Source: DASUFP01 sp036274495 | GTDB lineage: Bacteria > Bacteroidota > Bacteroidia > AKYH767-A > OLB10 | Direction of reading: 5' to 3' | DNA length: 49,581 nucleotides | Assembly: GCA_036274495.1 (NCBI GenBank) | Contig: DASUFP010000036.1 | Coordinates: forward strand, 1-49,581 | Shown here: positions 1 to 9,499 of the stretch, piece after piece | Numbering within the stretch: position 1 is the stretch's first letter | Layout of the letters: each line of letters opens with the position of its first letter | Program-made: the position numbers and the translations under genes | Notes under the pieces: model-generated | The model's input: only the letters and a program-made list of their open reading frames with translations | What the model was told of the DNA's origin: nothing | The model's database searches: none

Positions 1-2009
1 CCTGATCGCAGTGCCATCAGTATTTCTGACTGGCCATTTGTCAGTCTCGCTTCCAGCAAGGTATCATCTTCGCGAATGGTAACGGCATTGATTCCATTTT
101 GACGGACTCTCGAATAAGCCTCCAGAGAGGTCTTTTTGATGGTACCTTTCTTAGTACACAGGATAATATAATTGCTTTCAAGATAGGCCTCATCAGTAAG
201 GTTTTTAACGTTAATAAATGCCTTTACCTTATCATCCTGTGGAATATTAATCAGGTTTTGAATAGCCCTTCCCTTCGACGTCTTGGTGCCTTCAGGTATC
301 TCATAGGCACGAAGCCAGAAACACTTGCCCTTTTCGGTAAACAACAAAATGTAATTGTGATTGGTGGCCACAAAGAGATGTTCAACAAAATCCTCTTCGC
401 GGGTAACCGTACCCTTTGCCCCTCTGCCACCTCGGCTCTGAACCCTGTATTCGGTGAGAGGTGTACGTTTGATATAGCCAAGGTGAGAAATGGTTATTAC
501 CACAGCATCGTCGGCAATCATATCTTCCATTGAAATCTCATCGGCAGCATATACAATCTCGGTACGGCGCTCATCACCATATTTTGAACGCATTTCACGC
601 ATCTCATCCTTCAGAATTTCCATCCTGAGAATTTCGTTGGTAAGCACGTCTTTCAGGTATTCAATCAACTTCATCAAATCAGCATACTCTTCTCTGATCT
701 TATCTCTTTCAAGTCCGGTAAGCCTTTGAAGACGCATTTCAAGAATAGCTTTCGACTGGATTTCAGACAAAGCAAACGTCTCCATTAAACCGGTTTTAGC
801 TTCATCCGGGGTTAGTGACTTTCTGATCAACGCAATAACTTCATCCAAATGATCAAGTGCAATCAGCAGACCTTCGAGGATATGAGCCCTCTTTTCAGCT
901 TCAGCCAGCTCGAAATTGGTTTTACGGATCAGTACATCATGACGGTGTGCAACATAATATTGAATCTGATCTTTAAGATTCAGCATTGCCGGTTTACCAT
1001 TTACCAGGGCAATGTTGTTGACACTAAACGATGACTGAAGATCGGTGAATTTGTATAAGTTATTGAGTACAACCGCAGCCTGTGCGTCCCGCTTAATCTC
1101 ATACACTACCCGCATTCCGGTCCTGTCCGACTCATCCCGGATATCGGAAATTCCCTCCATTTTTTTCTCGCTGATCAGTTCCGCAGTTTTCCTGATCATT
1201 TCAGCCTTGTTTGTCTGAAAGGGTATTTCAGTCACAATTATCCGTTCTCTGCCATTTTCGGTCGTTTCAATAATTGCCCTTGCCCTCATAACAACTCTTC
1301 CTCTTCCCGTCAGCAGGGCCTCTTTAACGCCATTATATCCGTAGATAATGCCTCCGGTCGGAAAATCGGGAGCTTTAACAAACTTCATCAACTCCTCAAT
1401 GGAAATTTCCCTGTTGTCGATATAAGCCATTGTGGCATCCAGTACCTCAGTAAGATTGTGCGGAGCCATGTTGGTGGCCATTCCTACGGCAATACCTGAA
1501 GCCCCGTTGACAAGCAGATTAGGGATTTTAGCAGGTAAAACGGTTGGTTCTTCCAGCGTATCGTCAAAATTGAACCTGAAATCGACAGTGTTTTTGTCGA
1601 TATCAGCAAGCATTTCTTCGGCAATTTTTTTCAGCCGGGCTTCGGTATATCGCATGGCGGCAGGACTATCACCGTCAACTGAACCAAAGTTACCCTGACC
1701 ATCAACCAATGGATAACGAAGCGACCAATCCTGCGCCATCCTTACCATGGTGTCGTATACTGAGGTATCACCGTGGGGGTGATATTTTCCCAGTACCTCC
1801 CCTACTATTCTGGCAGATTTTTTATAGGCACGGTTCGACATCACACCTAATTCATACATCCCGAAAAGAACCCTGCGATGAACCGGTTTTAATCCGTCCC
1901 TCACATCAGGAAGGGCACGCGAAACTATTACCGACATCGAATAATCAATGTAGGCCGTCTTCATTTCATCTTCAATGTTAATCCGGACTATTTTTTCTCC
2001 TTCAGCCAT
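1..2009 (-). CDS. gyrA: DNA gyrase subunit A (partial, C-terminus off the left edge)
   Basis: This is the breakage-reunion subunit of DNA gyrase, which introduces negative supercoils with GyrB. The reading frame is open from an ATG at 2009 to the window edge, giving 669 full codons, so the last part of the C-terminal beta-pinwheel is missing. The start region has the usual gyrase opening (MAEGEKIVRINIEDEMK). The active-site context AAMRYTE places the catalytic tyrosine at Y121. The quinolone-determining region reads KYHPHGDTSVYD, so the residue matching E. coli Ser83 is Thr82, and the matching Asp87 (D86) is kept. A GyrA-box-like QSRGGRGAKG is present near positions 420-450. The gene is divergent from clpC across 357 bases. 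The family call is certain. Confidence 0.98.
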   Translation of the reverse strand, partial: MAEGEKIVRINIEDEMKTAYIDYSMSVIVSRALPDVRDGLKPVHRRVLFGMYELGVMSNRAYKKSARIVGEVLGKYHPHGDTSVYDTMVRMAQDWSLRYPLVDGQGNFGSVDGDSPAAMRYTEARLKKIAEEMLADIDKNTVDFRFNFDDTLEEPTVLPAKIPNLLVNGASGIAVGMATNMAPHNLTEVLDATMAYIDNREISIEELMKFVKAPDFPTGGIIYGYNGVKEALLTGRGRVVMRARAIIETTENGRERIIVTEIPFQTNKAEMIRKTAELISEKKMEGISDIRDESDRTGMRVVYEIKRDAQAAVVLNNLYKFTDLQSSFSVNNIALVNGKPAMLNLKDQIQYYVAHRHDVLIRKTNFELAEAEKRAHILEGLLIALDHLDEVIALIRKSLTPDEAKTGLMETFALSEIQSKAILEMRLQRLTGLERDKIREEYADLMKLIEYLKDVLTNEILRMEILKDEMREMRSKYGDERRTEIVYAADEISMEDMIADDAVVITISHLGYIKRTPLTEYRVQSRGGRGAKGTVTREEDFVEHLFVATNHNYILLFTEKGKCFWLRAYEIPEGTKTSKGRAIQNLINIPQDDKVKAFINVKNLTDEAYLESNYIILCTKKGTIKKTSLEAYSRVRQNGINAVTIREDDTLLEARLTNGQSEILMALRS

Positions 2010-2366
2010 AAGTTATATGATCGTTTTAGTATGTTTATTGTTGATTGTTTTCTGAATCAATGCCTGCTATTATGGCAGGTAATTCAAGTTACCGGTTATT
2101 TGATCTAATGTGTTAGTTTTTAGATGTTTGTAATTCCTCTTCGGTAGCTTATCTGTCACCTTTTTTACAGTGTACGAAAATACCTCTTTTTGGCACATTT
2201 TATGTTGAAAAGTTATTAATAATATCAACAAACACTACTCTTGTTATTAACCATATTGGGTATGTTTGTCCGGTATGCTTAAAACAAGTCAGGGAGTAGT
2301 AAAACAAAGGTTCTGACGGAACTTTTTAGACTCCCGGGCGTTCAAACAAAAAAGGAGCATTAAATC
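2010..2366. other. gyrA-clpC divergent intergenic region
   Basis: This is 357 bases with no supportable gene. It must hold the promoters of both divergent genes. On the plus strand a good Bacteroidota promoter lies at 2241-2268. On the minus strand only a 7-of-8 match to the -7 box (TATTTTCG, plus-strand 2175-2182) is seen, without a clear -33 box. A short inverted repeat CCTGC/GCAGG surrounds a six-base loop near 2060-2080. AAGGAG lies at 2352-2357, nine bases before the clpC ATG. Confidence 0.6.
2241..2268 (+). promoter_or_regulatory. clpC promoter (TTG-N17-TAnnTTTG)
   Basis: TTG at 2241-2243 is followed after 17 bases by TATGTTTG at 2261-2268, an exact match to the Bacteroidota -7 box. 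It lies about 100 bases upstream of the clpC ATG, so it predicts a long 5' leader. The match is by eye and no transcription start has been measured. Confidence 0.55.
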
Positions 2367-4919
2367 ATGGAAGCTAAGTTTTCCCCCAGAGTTAAAGATG
2401 TAATAACATTCAGCCGCGAGGAAGCCTTGCGACTGGGCCACGAATACATTGGTACCGAACACCTGTTGCTCGGTTTGATCCGTGAAGGCGAAGGAATGGC
2501 CATCAAGATACTTAAATCTCTGAATATCAATTTATCAGAATTGAGGAAATCAGTAGAAAGCGCTGTTAAAGGGTCTACTACATCCTCGGCAAATCTCAAC
2601 AATATTCCCCTTACCAAGCAGGCCGAAAAGGCTCTTAAAATTACCTACCTGGAAGCTAAAATCTTTAAGTCTGACATTATCGGAACCGAACACCTGCTTC
2701 TGGCCATTCTAAAAGATGAGGATAACATTGCTACGCAAATACTAAATCAGTTTGGTGTTAATTACGATATCATGAAAGAGGAACTCGATATGTTCAAATC
2801 AAATTTCCGTTCAGAGGCTCCCCAAAACCCTGCCGATGACGATCCCTATGCTAAAGATGACGATAACCCGGGTATGGGAACTACTAAAAAATCATCAGAT
2901 TCCAAATCAAAGACACCGGTTTTGGACAACTTTGGCCGTGACCTTACACATGCCGCCGAAGAAGGCAAACTGGACCCGATTGTTGGCAGAGAAAAAGAGA
3001 TAGAAAGGGTTTCTCAGATATTATCACGCCGCAAGAAAAACAATCCTATTCTTATTGGCGAACCGGGTGTGGGTAAATCGGCAATTGCCGAAGGACTTGC
3101 CCTTCGTATTGTGCAGCGTAAAGTATCAAGGGTGTTGTTCAACAAACGAATTGTAACCCTGGATCTGGCTTCGCTTGTTGCAGGGACCAAGTACCGCGGA
3201 CAATTTGAAGAACGGATGAAAGCTGTGATGAATGAGCTGGAAAAATCTCCTGATGTTATCCTTTTTATCGACGAGATACATACAATAATCGGAGCCGGTG
3301 GTGCGAGCGGATCACTTGATGCAAGTAACATGTTTAAACCTGCACTTGCCCGTGGCGAAATCCAATGCATTGGAGCTACCACGCTTGATGAATACCGTCA
3401 GTATATCGAGAAAGACGGAGCACTCGACAGGCGCTTTCAAAAAGTGCTTGTTGACCCTACCTCTATCGATGAGACAGTGGAGATTCTGCACAATATCAAA
3501 GAGCGTTACGAAGAGCACCATCATGTTAATTATACTGAAGATGCTATCAAGTCATGCGTAACGCTTACTTCAAGGTATATCACCGATCGTTTTCTTCCCG
3601 ATAAAGCAATTGATGCCCTGGATGAAGCCGGCAGCCGTGTGCACATTTCAAACATTCACGTGCCGCAAAACATCATAGATCTTGAAGCAAAGGTTCAGGA
3701 TATTAAGGTTGAAAAAAACAAGGTGGTTCGCAGCCAGAAATATGAAGAGGCAGCACGCCTGCGTGATACCGAAAAACAGTTGCTTGAAGAACTTGAAACA
3801 GCTAAACGCGCCTGGGAGGATGAAACCAAAAACCAGCGCTACACTGTTTCTGCCGATGATGTTGCACAGGTAGTAGCAATGATGTCAGGTGTTCCTGTCC
3901 ACAGGATAGCTCAGGCTGAAACTACCCGTCTGCTCAAAATGCCCGAAGAACTTCAAGGCAAGGTTATCGGACAGGACGAGGCCATTAAAAAGGTTGTTAA
4001 AGCCATTCAGAGAAACCGTGCCGGATTAAAAGACCCTAACAAACCCATCGGTTCATTTATTTTCCTTGGACCTACAGGTGTCGGTAAAACAGAATTGGCG
4101 AAGGTCTTGGCAAAATACCTCTTCGACTCTGAAGATGCCCTTATTCGTATCGACATGAGTGAATACATGGAAAAGTTTGCCGTATCGAGACTCATTGGTG
4201 CGCCTCCCGGATATGTCGGATATGAAGAAGGCGGTCAGTTAACCGAAAAAGTTCGCCGTAAACCCTATAGTGTGGTTTTATTGGATGAAATCGAAAAAGC
4301 ACATCCCGATGTTTTCAATCTTTTGCTGCAAGTGCTTGACGACGGTCAGCTGACTGACAGCCTGGGGCGTAAGGTTGATTTCAAGAATTCAATTATCATT
4401 ATGACCTCTAACATTGGTTCACGTCAGCTGAAAGATTTTGGCCAGGGTGTCGGATTTTCAACCGCCACTCGTTCCAGTGCATCTGATGAACATGCACGCG
4501 GTGTAATTGAAAGTTCACTTAAAAAAGCATTCGCGCCTGAATTCCTTAACCGTATTGACGATGTTGTTGTCTTTAATTCGCTTTCAAAAGCCGATATCCA
4601 TAAAATCATTGACATTGAGCTCAACCATCTCTACAAAAGAGTTAATGAACTTGGATTTAAACTCAAACTCACTGATGAAGCCAAGGATTTTATCTCCGAA
4701 AAAGGATTTGATTCCAACTTTGGCGCAAGACCATTAAAAAGGGCCATTCAGAAATATGTTGAAGATGCTCTTGCCGAAGAAATTATTAAAGGAGAACTCA
4801 GTGAAGGCGATCAGATTGATCTGGTGTTGGACAAAGATTTGCAATTACTGAAACCGGTTGTGGTAAAAGCCACTACTCCTCCTACTCCTAAAACACGCAG
4901 GAAAAAGGAAGAGAATTGA
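2367..4919 (+). CDS. clpC: ATP-dependent Clp protease ATP-binding subunit ClpC
   Basis: This 850-residue Hsp100 unfoldase feeds substrates to ClpP or remodels aggregates in the cytoplasm. The order is: two Clp N repeats (residues 1-145); an acidic linker with DDDPYAKDDDN (about 157-167); the first AAA+ domain with Walker A GEPGVGKSA (about 231) and Walker B ILFIDEIHT; a short UVR-type coiled coil (YEEAARLRDTEKQL, about 455); and the second AAA+ domain with GPTGVGKTE, VLLDEIEKAH and sensor GARPLKRAIQ. The short middle domain with UVR segment marks ClpC rather than ClpB. The ATG is preceded by AAGGAG. The gene is monocistronic and ends at a strong terminator shared with the convergent methyltransferase gene. 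Confidence 0.97.
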   Translation: MEAKFSPRVKDVITFSREEALRLGHEYIGTEHLLLGLIREGEGMAIKILKSLNINLSELRKSVESAVKGSTTSSANLNNIPLTKQAEKALKITYLEAKIFKSDIIGTEHLLLAILKDEDNIATQILNQFGVNYDIMKEELDMFKSNFRSEAPQNPADDDPYAKDDDNPGMGTTKKSSDSKSKTPVLDNFGRDLTHAAEEGKLDPIVGREKEIERVSQILSRRKKNNPILIGEPGVGKSAIAEGLALRIVQRKVSRVLFNKRIVTLDLASLVAGTKYRGQFEERMKAVMNELEKSPDVILFIDEIHTIIGAGGASGSLDASNMFKPALARGEIQCIGATTLDEYRQYIEKDGALDRRFQKVLVDPTSIDETVEILHNIKERYEEHHHVNYTEDAIKSCVTLTSRYITDRFLPDKAIDALDEAGSRVHISNIHVPQNIIDLEAKVQDIKVEKNKVVRSQKYEEAARLRDTEKQLLEELETAKRAWEDETKNQRYTVSADDVAQVVAMMSGVPVHRIAQAETTRLLKMPEELQGKVIGQDEAIKKVVKAIQRNRAGLKDPNKPIGSFIFLGPTGVGKTELAKVLAKYLFDSEDALIRIDMSEYMEKFAVSRLIGAPPGYVGYEEGGQLTEKVRRKPYSVVLLDEIEKAHPDVFNLLLQVLDDGQLTDSLGRKVDFKNSIIIMTSNIGSRQLKDFGQGVGFSTATRSSASDEHARGVIESSLKKAFAPEFLNRIDDVVVFNSLSKADIHKIIDIELNHLYKRVNELGFKLKLTDEAKDFISEKGFDSNFGARPLKRAIQKYVEDALAEEIIKGELSEGDQIDLVLDKDLQLLKPVVVKATTPPTPKTRRKKEEN

Positions 4920-4935
4920 ACCTGCTTCAATAACG

Positions 4936-4971
4936 AAAAGCCCGGACTACATAATGTAATTCCGGGCTTTT
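4936..4971. terminator. bidirectional terminator between clpC and the methyltransferase gene
   Basis: AAAAGCCCGGA (4936-4946) pairs with TCCGGGCTTTT (4961-4971) around a 14-base loop that itself contains ACAT/ATGT. The A-run and T-run on either side allow it to serve both converging genes. Confidence 0.85.
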
Positions 4972-4987
4972 TAGGTTTTTAAAAGAA

Positions 4988-5962
4988 TCAGTTCTTCTGA
5001 ATGATAAACATCAGGTCAGGGCCAAATCGTATTTTTTTGAAAAAGAGATTTTCCAGCTTACCGGTATAGTAAAAAACGTTTCGTAACAGGATCCTCTTCC
5101 AGTCCAGAATTGTGGGAGACGGGTACTGGTAATAGTGCCCTACAAGATTGGCCCATATAGGTGAGTGAATAGGCAATGGAATAATCAGCTTTTTAACCTT
5201 AAATCCACATGATCCTACCATTTTACCGAATGTTGTAGGTGTATAGTGTACCACATGTTCGCAACAGTCCCATATATCCATTGAGGCTGTCTTGCCGGTA
5301 ATGGAGGCCAATTGTTGTTTAAAGTAATTGTAGTCCCCATTAGGAACCTTAATCACAATAATCCCATCATCCTTCAATAATGTTCTGCATTTATTCAAAA
5401 GGCCCTTAGGATCGGTTACATGTTCAAACACATCAATAAGGGTAATCACATCATACGTTTTTTCCGGAAGATTAACCTCCTGCAAAAAGCCCTGGTGAAT
5501 GGTAAGGCCCCATTGCTCAGTTGCTATTTTAACCAAAGCAGGACTCGGCTCAACACCTTCGGTTTCAAATCCGAATTCACGTGCTTTTCTCAGGAAAAAA
5601 CCCATGTTCGTACCAACATCAAGCAATTTTCCTCCCGCTTTAATCGATTTAATTTTATGTATTTCATATTCATAATTACGATCGCGGTGGTGAGGCTTTT
5701 TACCCTTAAAAATCAATCGGGCTTCTTCGAAAAATACTGAGGCATCGCCAAAATAGTTTTCTTCAGCTCCAATGGCACGCGGGTTAGTATAAATAAGATC
5801 ACATGAACTGCACCGGACTACATTGAGGCCTTTATCGGAACCCAACACCTTAAAATTATCGGATCCGCAAAGAGGACACGGACAATTTTCCCTATCCCCT
5901 TCACCGTAAAAATCTTTTTGAGTTCCTCCGTGAATATAATCGTCCTTAAGAAGTAGTGCCAT
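4988..5962 (-). CDS. class I SAM-dependent methyltransferase with N-terminal zinc ribbon
   Basis: This is a 324-residue protein. The N-terminus carries a zinc-ribbon pattern, CPLCGSDNFK then CSSCDLIYTNPR (residues about 29-66). A Rossmann-type SAM-binding segment follows (LLDVGTNMGFFLRKA, about 117), then an acidic motif VEPSPALVKIA, and VITLIDVFEHVTDP for motif II/post II. Zinc ribbon plus Methyltransf_23-like domain is common in sugar or lipid methylation clusters, but no such genes lie beside it. It sits 61 bases downstream of fabI on the same strand with no promoter seen between them, so it is probably co-transcribed. The substrate is unknown. Confidence 0.85.
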   Translation of the reverse strand: MALLLKDDYIHGGTQKDFYGEGDRENCPCPLCGSDNFKVLGSDKGLNVVRCSSCDLIYTNPRAIGAEENYFGDASVFFEEARLIFKGKKPHHRDRNYEYEIHKIKSIKAGGKLLDVGTNMGFFLRKAREFGFETEGVEPSPALVKIATEQWGLTIHQGFLQEVNLPEKTYDVITLIDVFEHVTDPKGLLNKCRTLLKDDGIIVIKVPNGDYNYFKQQLASITGKTASMDIWDCCEHVVHYTPTTFGKMVGSCGFKVKKLIIPLPIHSPIWANLVGHYYQYPSPTILDWKRILLRNVFYYTGKLENLFFKKIRFGPDLMFIIQKN

Positions 5963-6023
5963 TTGTTTTAGAGTTACTGATTGATGAAAATTGTGGGTTA
6001 CTTTTTATGGACCTTAAAATAAT

Positions 6024-6839
6024 CTACTCGTTACTGAACCTATCAATTACATCGGCACTTACTCCGGTAAATGAAAATCCCCCATCATGAAAAAGATTTT
6101 GCATGGTAACCATTCTGGTCAGATCCGAAAACATTGCCACACAGTAATCGGCACAACTTTCTCCGGAGGCATTCCCCAGTGGAGACATCATTTCGGCATA
6201 GTTAAAAAAGCCTCCGAAACCTTTTACACCGCTGCCTGCAGTAGTCTTTGTAGGCGATTGTGAAATGGTATTTACCCTGACTTTTTTCGCTTTTCCATAC
6301 TGGTATCCGAACGATCTGGTAATTGACTCCAAAAGGGCTTTTGCATCAGCCATATCATTATAGTCAGGGAATACCCTCTGGGCCGCAATGTAACTTAGAG
6401 CCACCACACTCCCCCACTCATTAATTGCATCAAGTTTCATTGCCGACTGCAATGTTCTGTGAAGTGACAGCGCCGAAATGTCTAATGTTTTGTGAAAGAA
6501 GTCATAATTAGTTCCGGTATAAGGAATGTTTTTCCTGACATTAGGCGACATCCCAATTGAGTGAAGGACAAAATCCACTTTTCCACCTAAAATTTCCATG
6601 GACTTTGTAAAGAGTTGTTCCAGGTCACTGTCGGACGTAGCATCCGCTCCTATTATCTGGCTGTTGGTTTTAGCCGCCAATTCATTAATAGCACCCATCC
6701 TCATGGCAACAGGCGCATTGGTCAAGGTAAAAACTGCCCCTTCTTCATGTGCCCTCAAAGCTACTTTCCAAGCTATCGAATTGGAATCCAATGCTCCGAA
6801 TATGATTCCTTTTTTACCTTTTAGCAGTTGATTTCCCAT
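6024..6839 (-). CDS. fabI: enoyl-[acyl-carrier-protein] reductase FabI
   Basis: This 271-residue short-chain dehydrogenase-like enzyme carries out the last reduction step of each fatty acid elongation cycle, converting trans-2-enoyl-ACP to acyl-ACP. The N-terminal nucleotide-binding segment GIIFGALDSNSIAW matches FabI and replaces the usual TGxxxGIG motif. The catalytic pair Y160-x6-K167 (YNDMADAK) is present, as is the substrate-loop region SPTKTTAGSGVKGF. Length is normal for FabI. The gene follows recN with a 50-base gap that carries a good promoter of its own, and it probably leads into the methyltransferase gene. Confidence 0.96.
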   Translation of the reverse strand: MGNQLLKGKKGIIFGALDSNSIAWKVALRAHEEGAVFTLTNAPVAMRMGAINELAAKTNSQIIGADATSDSDLEQLFTKSMEILGGKVDFVLHSIGMSPNVRKNIPYTGTNYDFFHKTLDISALSLHRTLQSAMKLDAINEWGSVVALSYIAAQRVFPDYNDMADAKALLESITRSFGYQYGKAKKVRVNTISQSPTKTTAGSGVKGFGGFFNYAEMMSPLGNASGESCADYCVAMFSDLTRMVTMQNLFHDGGFSFTGVSADVIDRFSNE

Positions 6840-6862
6840 AATTTGGTCATTTTTTCAGGCTG

Positions 6863-6893
6863 CTAAAGTAACATATTTTGGAGGAAGTCTCAA
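6863..6893 (-). promoter_or_regulatory. fabI promoter (TTG-N20-TACTTTAG)
   Basis: Read on the minus strand, TTG (6893-6891) is followed after 20 bases by TACTTTAG (6870-6863), seven of eight bases of TAnnTTTG. The -33 box overlaps the end of recN. The box ends 23 bases before the fabI ATG. Confidence 0.6.
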
Positions 6894-8551
6894 ACATCCA
6901 GCAATTCCCTGGCATTTGCCAAAGCTGCATCGGATGGCTTTTCACCGCTAAGCATTTTTGCAATTTCGACTACCCGTTCCCCTGCTTCAAGATTTCTTAT
7001 TGCAGTAACCGTTGATCCCTGCCGTATCTCCTTATAAACATGCATATGGGCATCTCCTTTACCGGCCATTTGCGGGAGGTGGGTAATGGCAATAATCTGC
7101 CGTTCCCTGCTCATTGACTTCACTATTGTCCCAACTCTTCCGGCGACAGCACCCGAAATCCCTGTGTCAATCTCATCAAATATGAGCGTTGGTAACCCAC
7201 TTGCCTGAGCAATAAGAGATTTAATGCATAACATCAGTCTTGACAATTCACCACCTGAAGCTACTTTTGATAATTCACGAAAATCAACGCCTTTGTTTGC
7301 GCTGAAAAGAAAGCTTACCGAATCGCTGCCATCGTTTTTAAAGGTTTCATCGGGCAGTGGGTTCAGGGCGATTCGTACAGTGGCATTTTTCATTCCGAGC
7401 TCTGTCAGCATTACACTAAGTTTTTTCTCAATACCCGGGATGGACTTTGTCCGGTTTTTTCGAATAACCAATGCTTGCTCCTTGAGGGATGCAACCATAC
7501 TTTGGATTTCCGTTTCAAGTTTTTTGATTTCGCTGGAAACACTGGTAAATCCCTCAAGTTGTGTCTCCATCTCATTCTGAAGCTGAAGTAATGAATCCGT
7601 GGTTTGCAGTCTGTGTTTTGAAAGCAGCCTGTTTAATAAATCAATTCTTTCATTTACAATAAGTGCCCTTTCAGGATCCGGAATCACTGTCCTGTCGTGG
7701 GATTCAATTTCTGAAGTAATATCTTTCAGTTCTATTTTAACAGCATTTAACCGTTCAGCAACCGGACTAATCTTTTCATAAATTTTTTCAACCGATTTCA
7801 CCGAGTTTATAACAGTGTTTAATGCTCCTATCACCGAATCTCCATCCCCGTCAAGTAAATCAATCGAAACATTCAGTGACTTTTTTATTTCATCGCTGTT
7901 TTGAAGTATGGATGATTCGGCTTCCAGAAGTTCTAACTCACCGGCTTTTAAACCGGCATTTGCCAGTTCATCAATTTGAAACCGGAGATAATCTGCCTGT
8001 GCCAGTGCATGGGTCTCTTCGGACTTTAGCGCTGTAAGTTTCTTTATATGCTGCTGATAATTCTGGTAATCATTTTTGAATAATTCCGTTGCTTGTCTGG
8101 TTCCTGAACAGTAATCAACAACACCCATTTGAAAATCCGAATCCTGTAAAGCAAGATTTTCATGCTGTGAATGAACATCAATAAGTGTTACACCAATTTC
8201 TCTGAGAAGTGCCAAATTCACTGGAGTATCATTTATAAAAGCCCGTGATTTTCCTTCGGGGTTTATTTCTCTTCGAAGACAGGTGATCGGCTCCTGATCC
8301 AGATCGTTTCTCCTGAAAAATGCATCCAGATCCATTTGACTTAAATCAAAAAAGGCCTCAACGACACACTTGCGTTTTTTGTCAAGCAGCACATTGAGGT
8401 CGGCCCGGCTGCCAAGTACCAGTGAAAGGGCGCCCAATAAAATGGATTTACCAGCCCCTGTTTCACCTGTAATAATGGTCAGACCTTTGCCAAACCGGAC
8501 ATCCAGTTCATCAATAAGGGCATAATTTTTTACGGTTATCCGGGTCAACAT
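6890..8551 (-). CDS. recN: DNA repair protein RecN
   Basis: This SMC-like ATPase acts in double-strand break repair by recombination. It has an N-terminal ABC half with Walker A GETGAGKSILLG, a long coiled-coil middle, and a C-terminal half with SGGELSR and Walker B LIFDEIDTGISG. I chose the ATG at 8551 (MLTRITVKNYALI), giving 553 residues. That matches the usual RecN start. A longer frame to a TTG at 8575 would start inside the TATATTTG promoter box. The gene lies 51 bases after porD. Confidence 0.95.
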   Translation of the reverse strand: MLTRITVKNYALIDELDVRFGKGLTIITGETGAGKSILLGALSLVLGSRADLNVLLDKKRKCVVEAFFDLSQMDLDAFFRRNDLDQEPITCLRREINPEGKSRAFINDTPVNLALLREIGVTLIDVHSQHENLALQDSDFQMGVVDYCSGTRQATELFKNDYQNYQQHIKKLTALKSEETHALAQADYLRFQIDELANAGLKAGELELLEAESSILQNSDEIKKSLNVSIDLLDGDGDSVIGALNTVINSVKSVEKIYEKISPVAERLNAVKIELKDITSEIESHDRTVIPDPERALIVNERIDLLNRLLSKHRLQTTDSLLQLQNEMETQLEGFTSVSSEIKKLETEIQSMVASLKEQALVIRKNRTKSIPGIEKKLSVMLTELGMKNATVRIALNPLPDETFKNDGSDSVSFLFSANKGVDFRELSKVASGGELSRLMLCIKSLIAQASGLPTLIFDEIDTGISGAVAGRVGTIVKSMSRERQIIAITHLPQMAGKGDAHMHVYKEIRQGSTVTAIRNLEAGERVVEIAKMLSGEKPSDAALANARELLDV

Positions 8552-8572
8552 AGCTGAAAAACTGTTGTGGAA

Positions 8573-8580
8573 CAAATATA
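8573..8580 (-). promoter_or_regulatory. recN -7 promoter box TATATTTG
   Basis: An exact TAnnTTTG lies on the minus strand at 8580-8573, 21 bases before the chosen recN ATG. A clear TTG -33 box at the right distance is not evident. Confidence 0.45.
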
Positions 8581-8602
8581 ACGAAAAGCAAATCGAAATA
8601 AA

Positions 8603-9499
8603 CTATTTTTGACTGATGGTCTGATACTTGCTCAGGTTCGAGGGATCTATTTCACTAAGAGTACTTATCATCCGGGTCTTCACTTCCGGGAAAGCATCTT
8701 TAAAAATATTTACAATCTCATCTGACTTTGCATAAAAAATAGTTTGCATCAGGAAACTGGCAGGGATTTCACTGTGAACTTTTTTAAGGGATTCAATAGC
8801 GTTGGCAATGTTATTAACAGCATCCTCCTTTTTCTCGGTCATTATATCAAGACCCTGCCGGTGATAAATATACAGGAATTCACGCAATGGTCTGAAAATA
8901 GGATTACTGAAGCTTTCGGCCAGCCAGTAACGGTTTTTTGTAGATTCAAAACTTTTCCAGCCCTTGTCAGGTACATTTTGCATACGTGAAACAATAGATT
9001 GGGCTTTTTGGAAATAAGGGGTACCGCCGGATGGGGAAAAGGTATCATAGTCAAGACCCAAAATGATATACGCATAGTAAGCCAGAACCGCCGAAAGGTT
9101 CGGATTGGTTCCTGTTTCATTAAATTCTATGGGCTGAAATTCGATGTATTTAAATGAGAAATTTTCATCGTTAAAGCTCAATAAAGGAGAATAATAGGAG
9201 GTCTTATAAACCGGTCTTCTGACACTCACCTGTATGCTGCCTTTAAAATCGTCACTTGATGTCCTGTCAGAAATGGTAATCTGAATACTGCACTCAATAC
9301 GTTCCTGATTCGTAAATTTATCATCGGTCCAGGTAGTATTGTTCATAAACTCACCTATTGCGGTTTGAAGCGTGTTATATATCTTCTTTTCGCTTCCCTC
9401 GACCTGGGCAGTAATAATATTGACAGTGCAATTAAGTTCCTGGGCATTACTATTCCGGGAGAAAACTACTAACAAAAACAGGATCCAGAACTTTTTCAT
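8603..9499 (-). CDS. porD: DUF4835 family protein, PorD-like type IX secretion component
   Basis: This is a 298-residue exported protein with an N-terminal signal peptide (hydrophobic stretch then NSNAQ). The sequence pattern, including ELNCTVNI near the mature N-terminus, SFKYIEFQPIEF and YYAYIILGLDYDTFSP, matches the Bacteroidota DUF4835 family, which is often called PorD and linked to type IX secretion. Its start overlaps the coaBC stop by four bases (ATGA), so it is translationally coupled. Two type IX cargo genes in this window agree with a working secretion system. The detailed role of PorD is not established. Confidence 0.85.
   Translation of the reverse strand: MKKFWILFLLVVFSRNSNAQELNCTVNIITAQVEGSEKKIYNTLQTAIGEFMNNTTWTDDKFTNQERIECSIQITISDRTSSDDFKGSIQVSVRRPVYKTSYYSPLLSFNDENFSFKYIEFQPIEFNETGTNPNLSAVLAYYAYIILGLDYDTFSPSGGTPYFQKAQSIVSRMQNVPDKGWKSFESTKNRYWLAESFSNPIFRPLREFLYIYHRQGLDIMTEKKEDAVNNIANAIESLKKVHSEIPASFLMQTIFYAKSDEIVNIFKDAFPEVKTRMISTLSEIDPSNLSKYQTISQK

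Noticed and set aside
99..533. Plus-strand frame of 144 codons
   Set aside because: It lies fully opposite gyrA, which has clear family motifs; no promoter or domain supports it.
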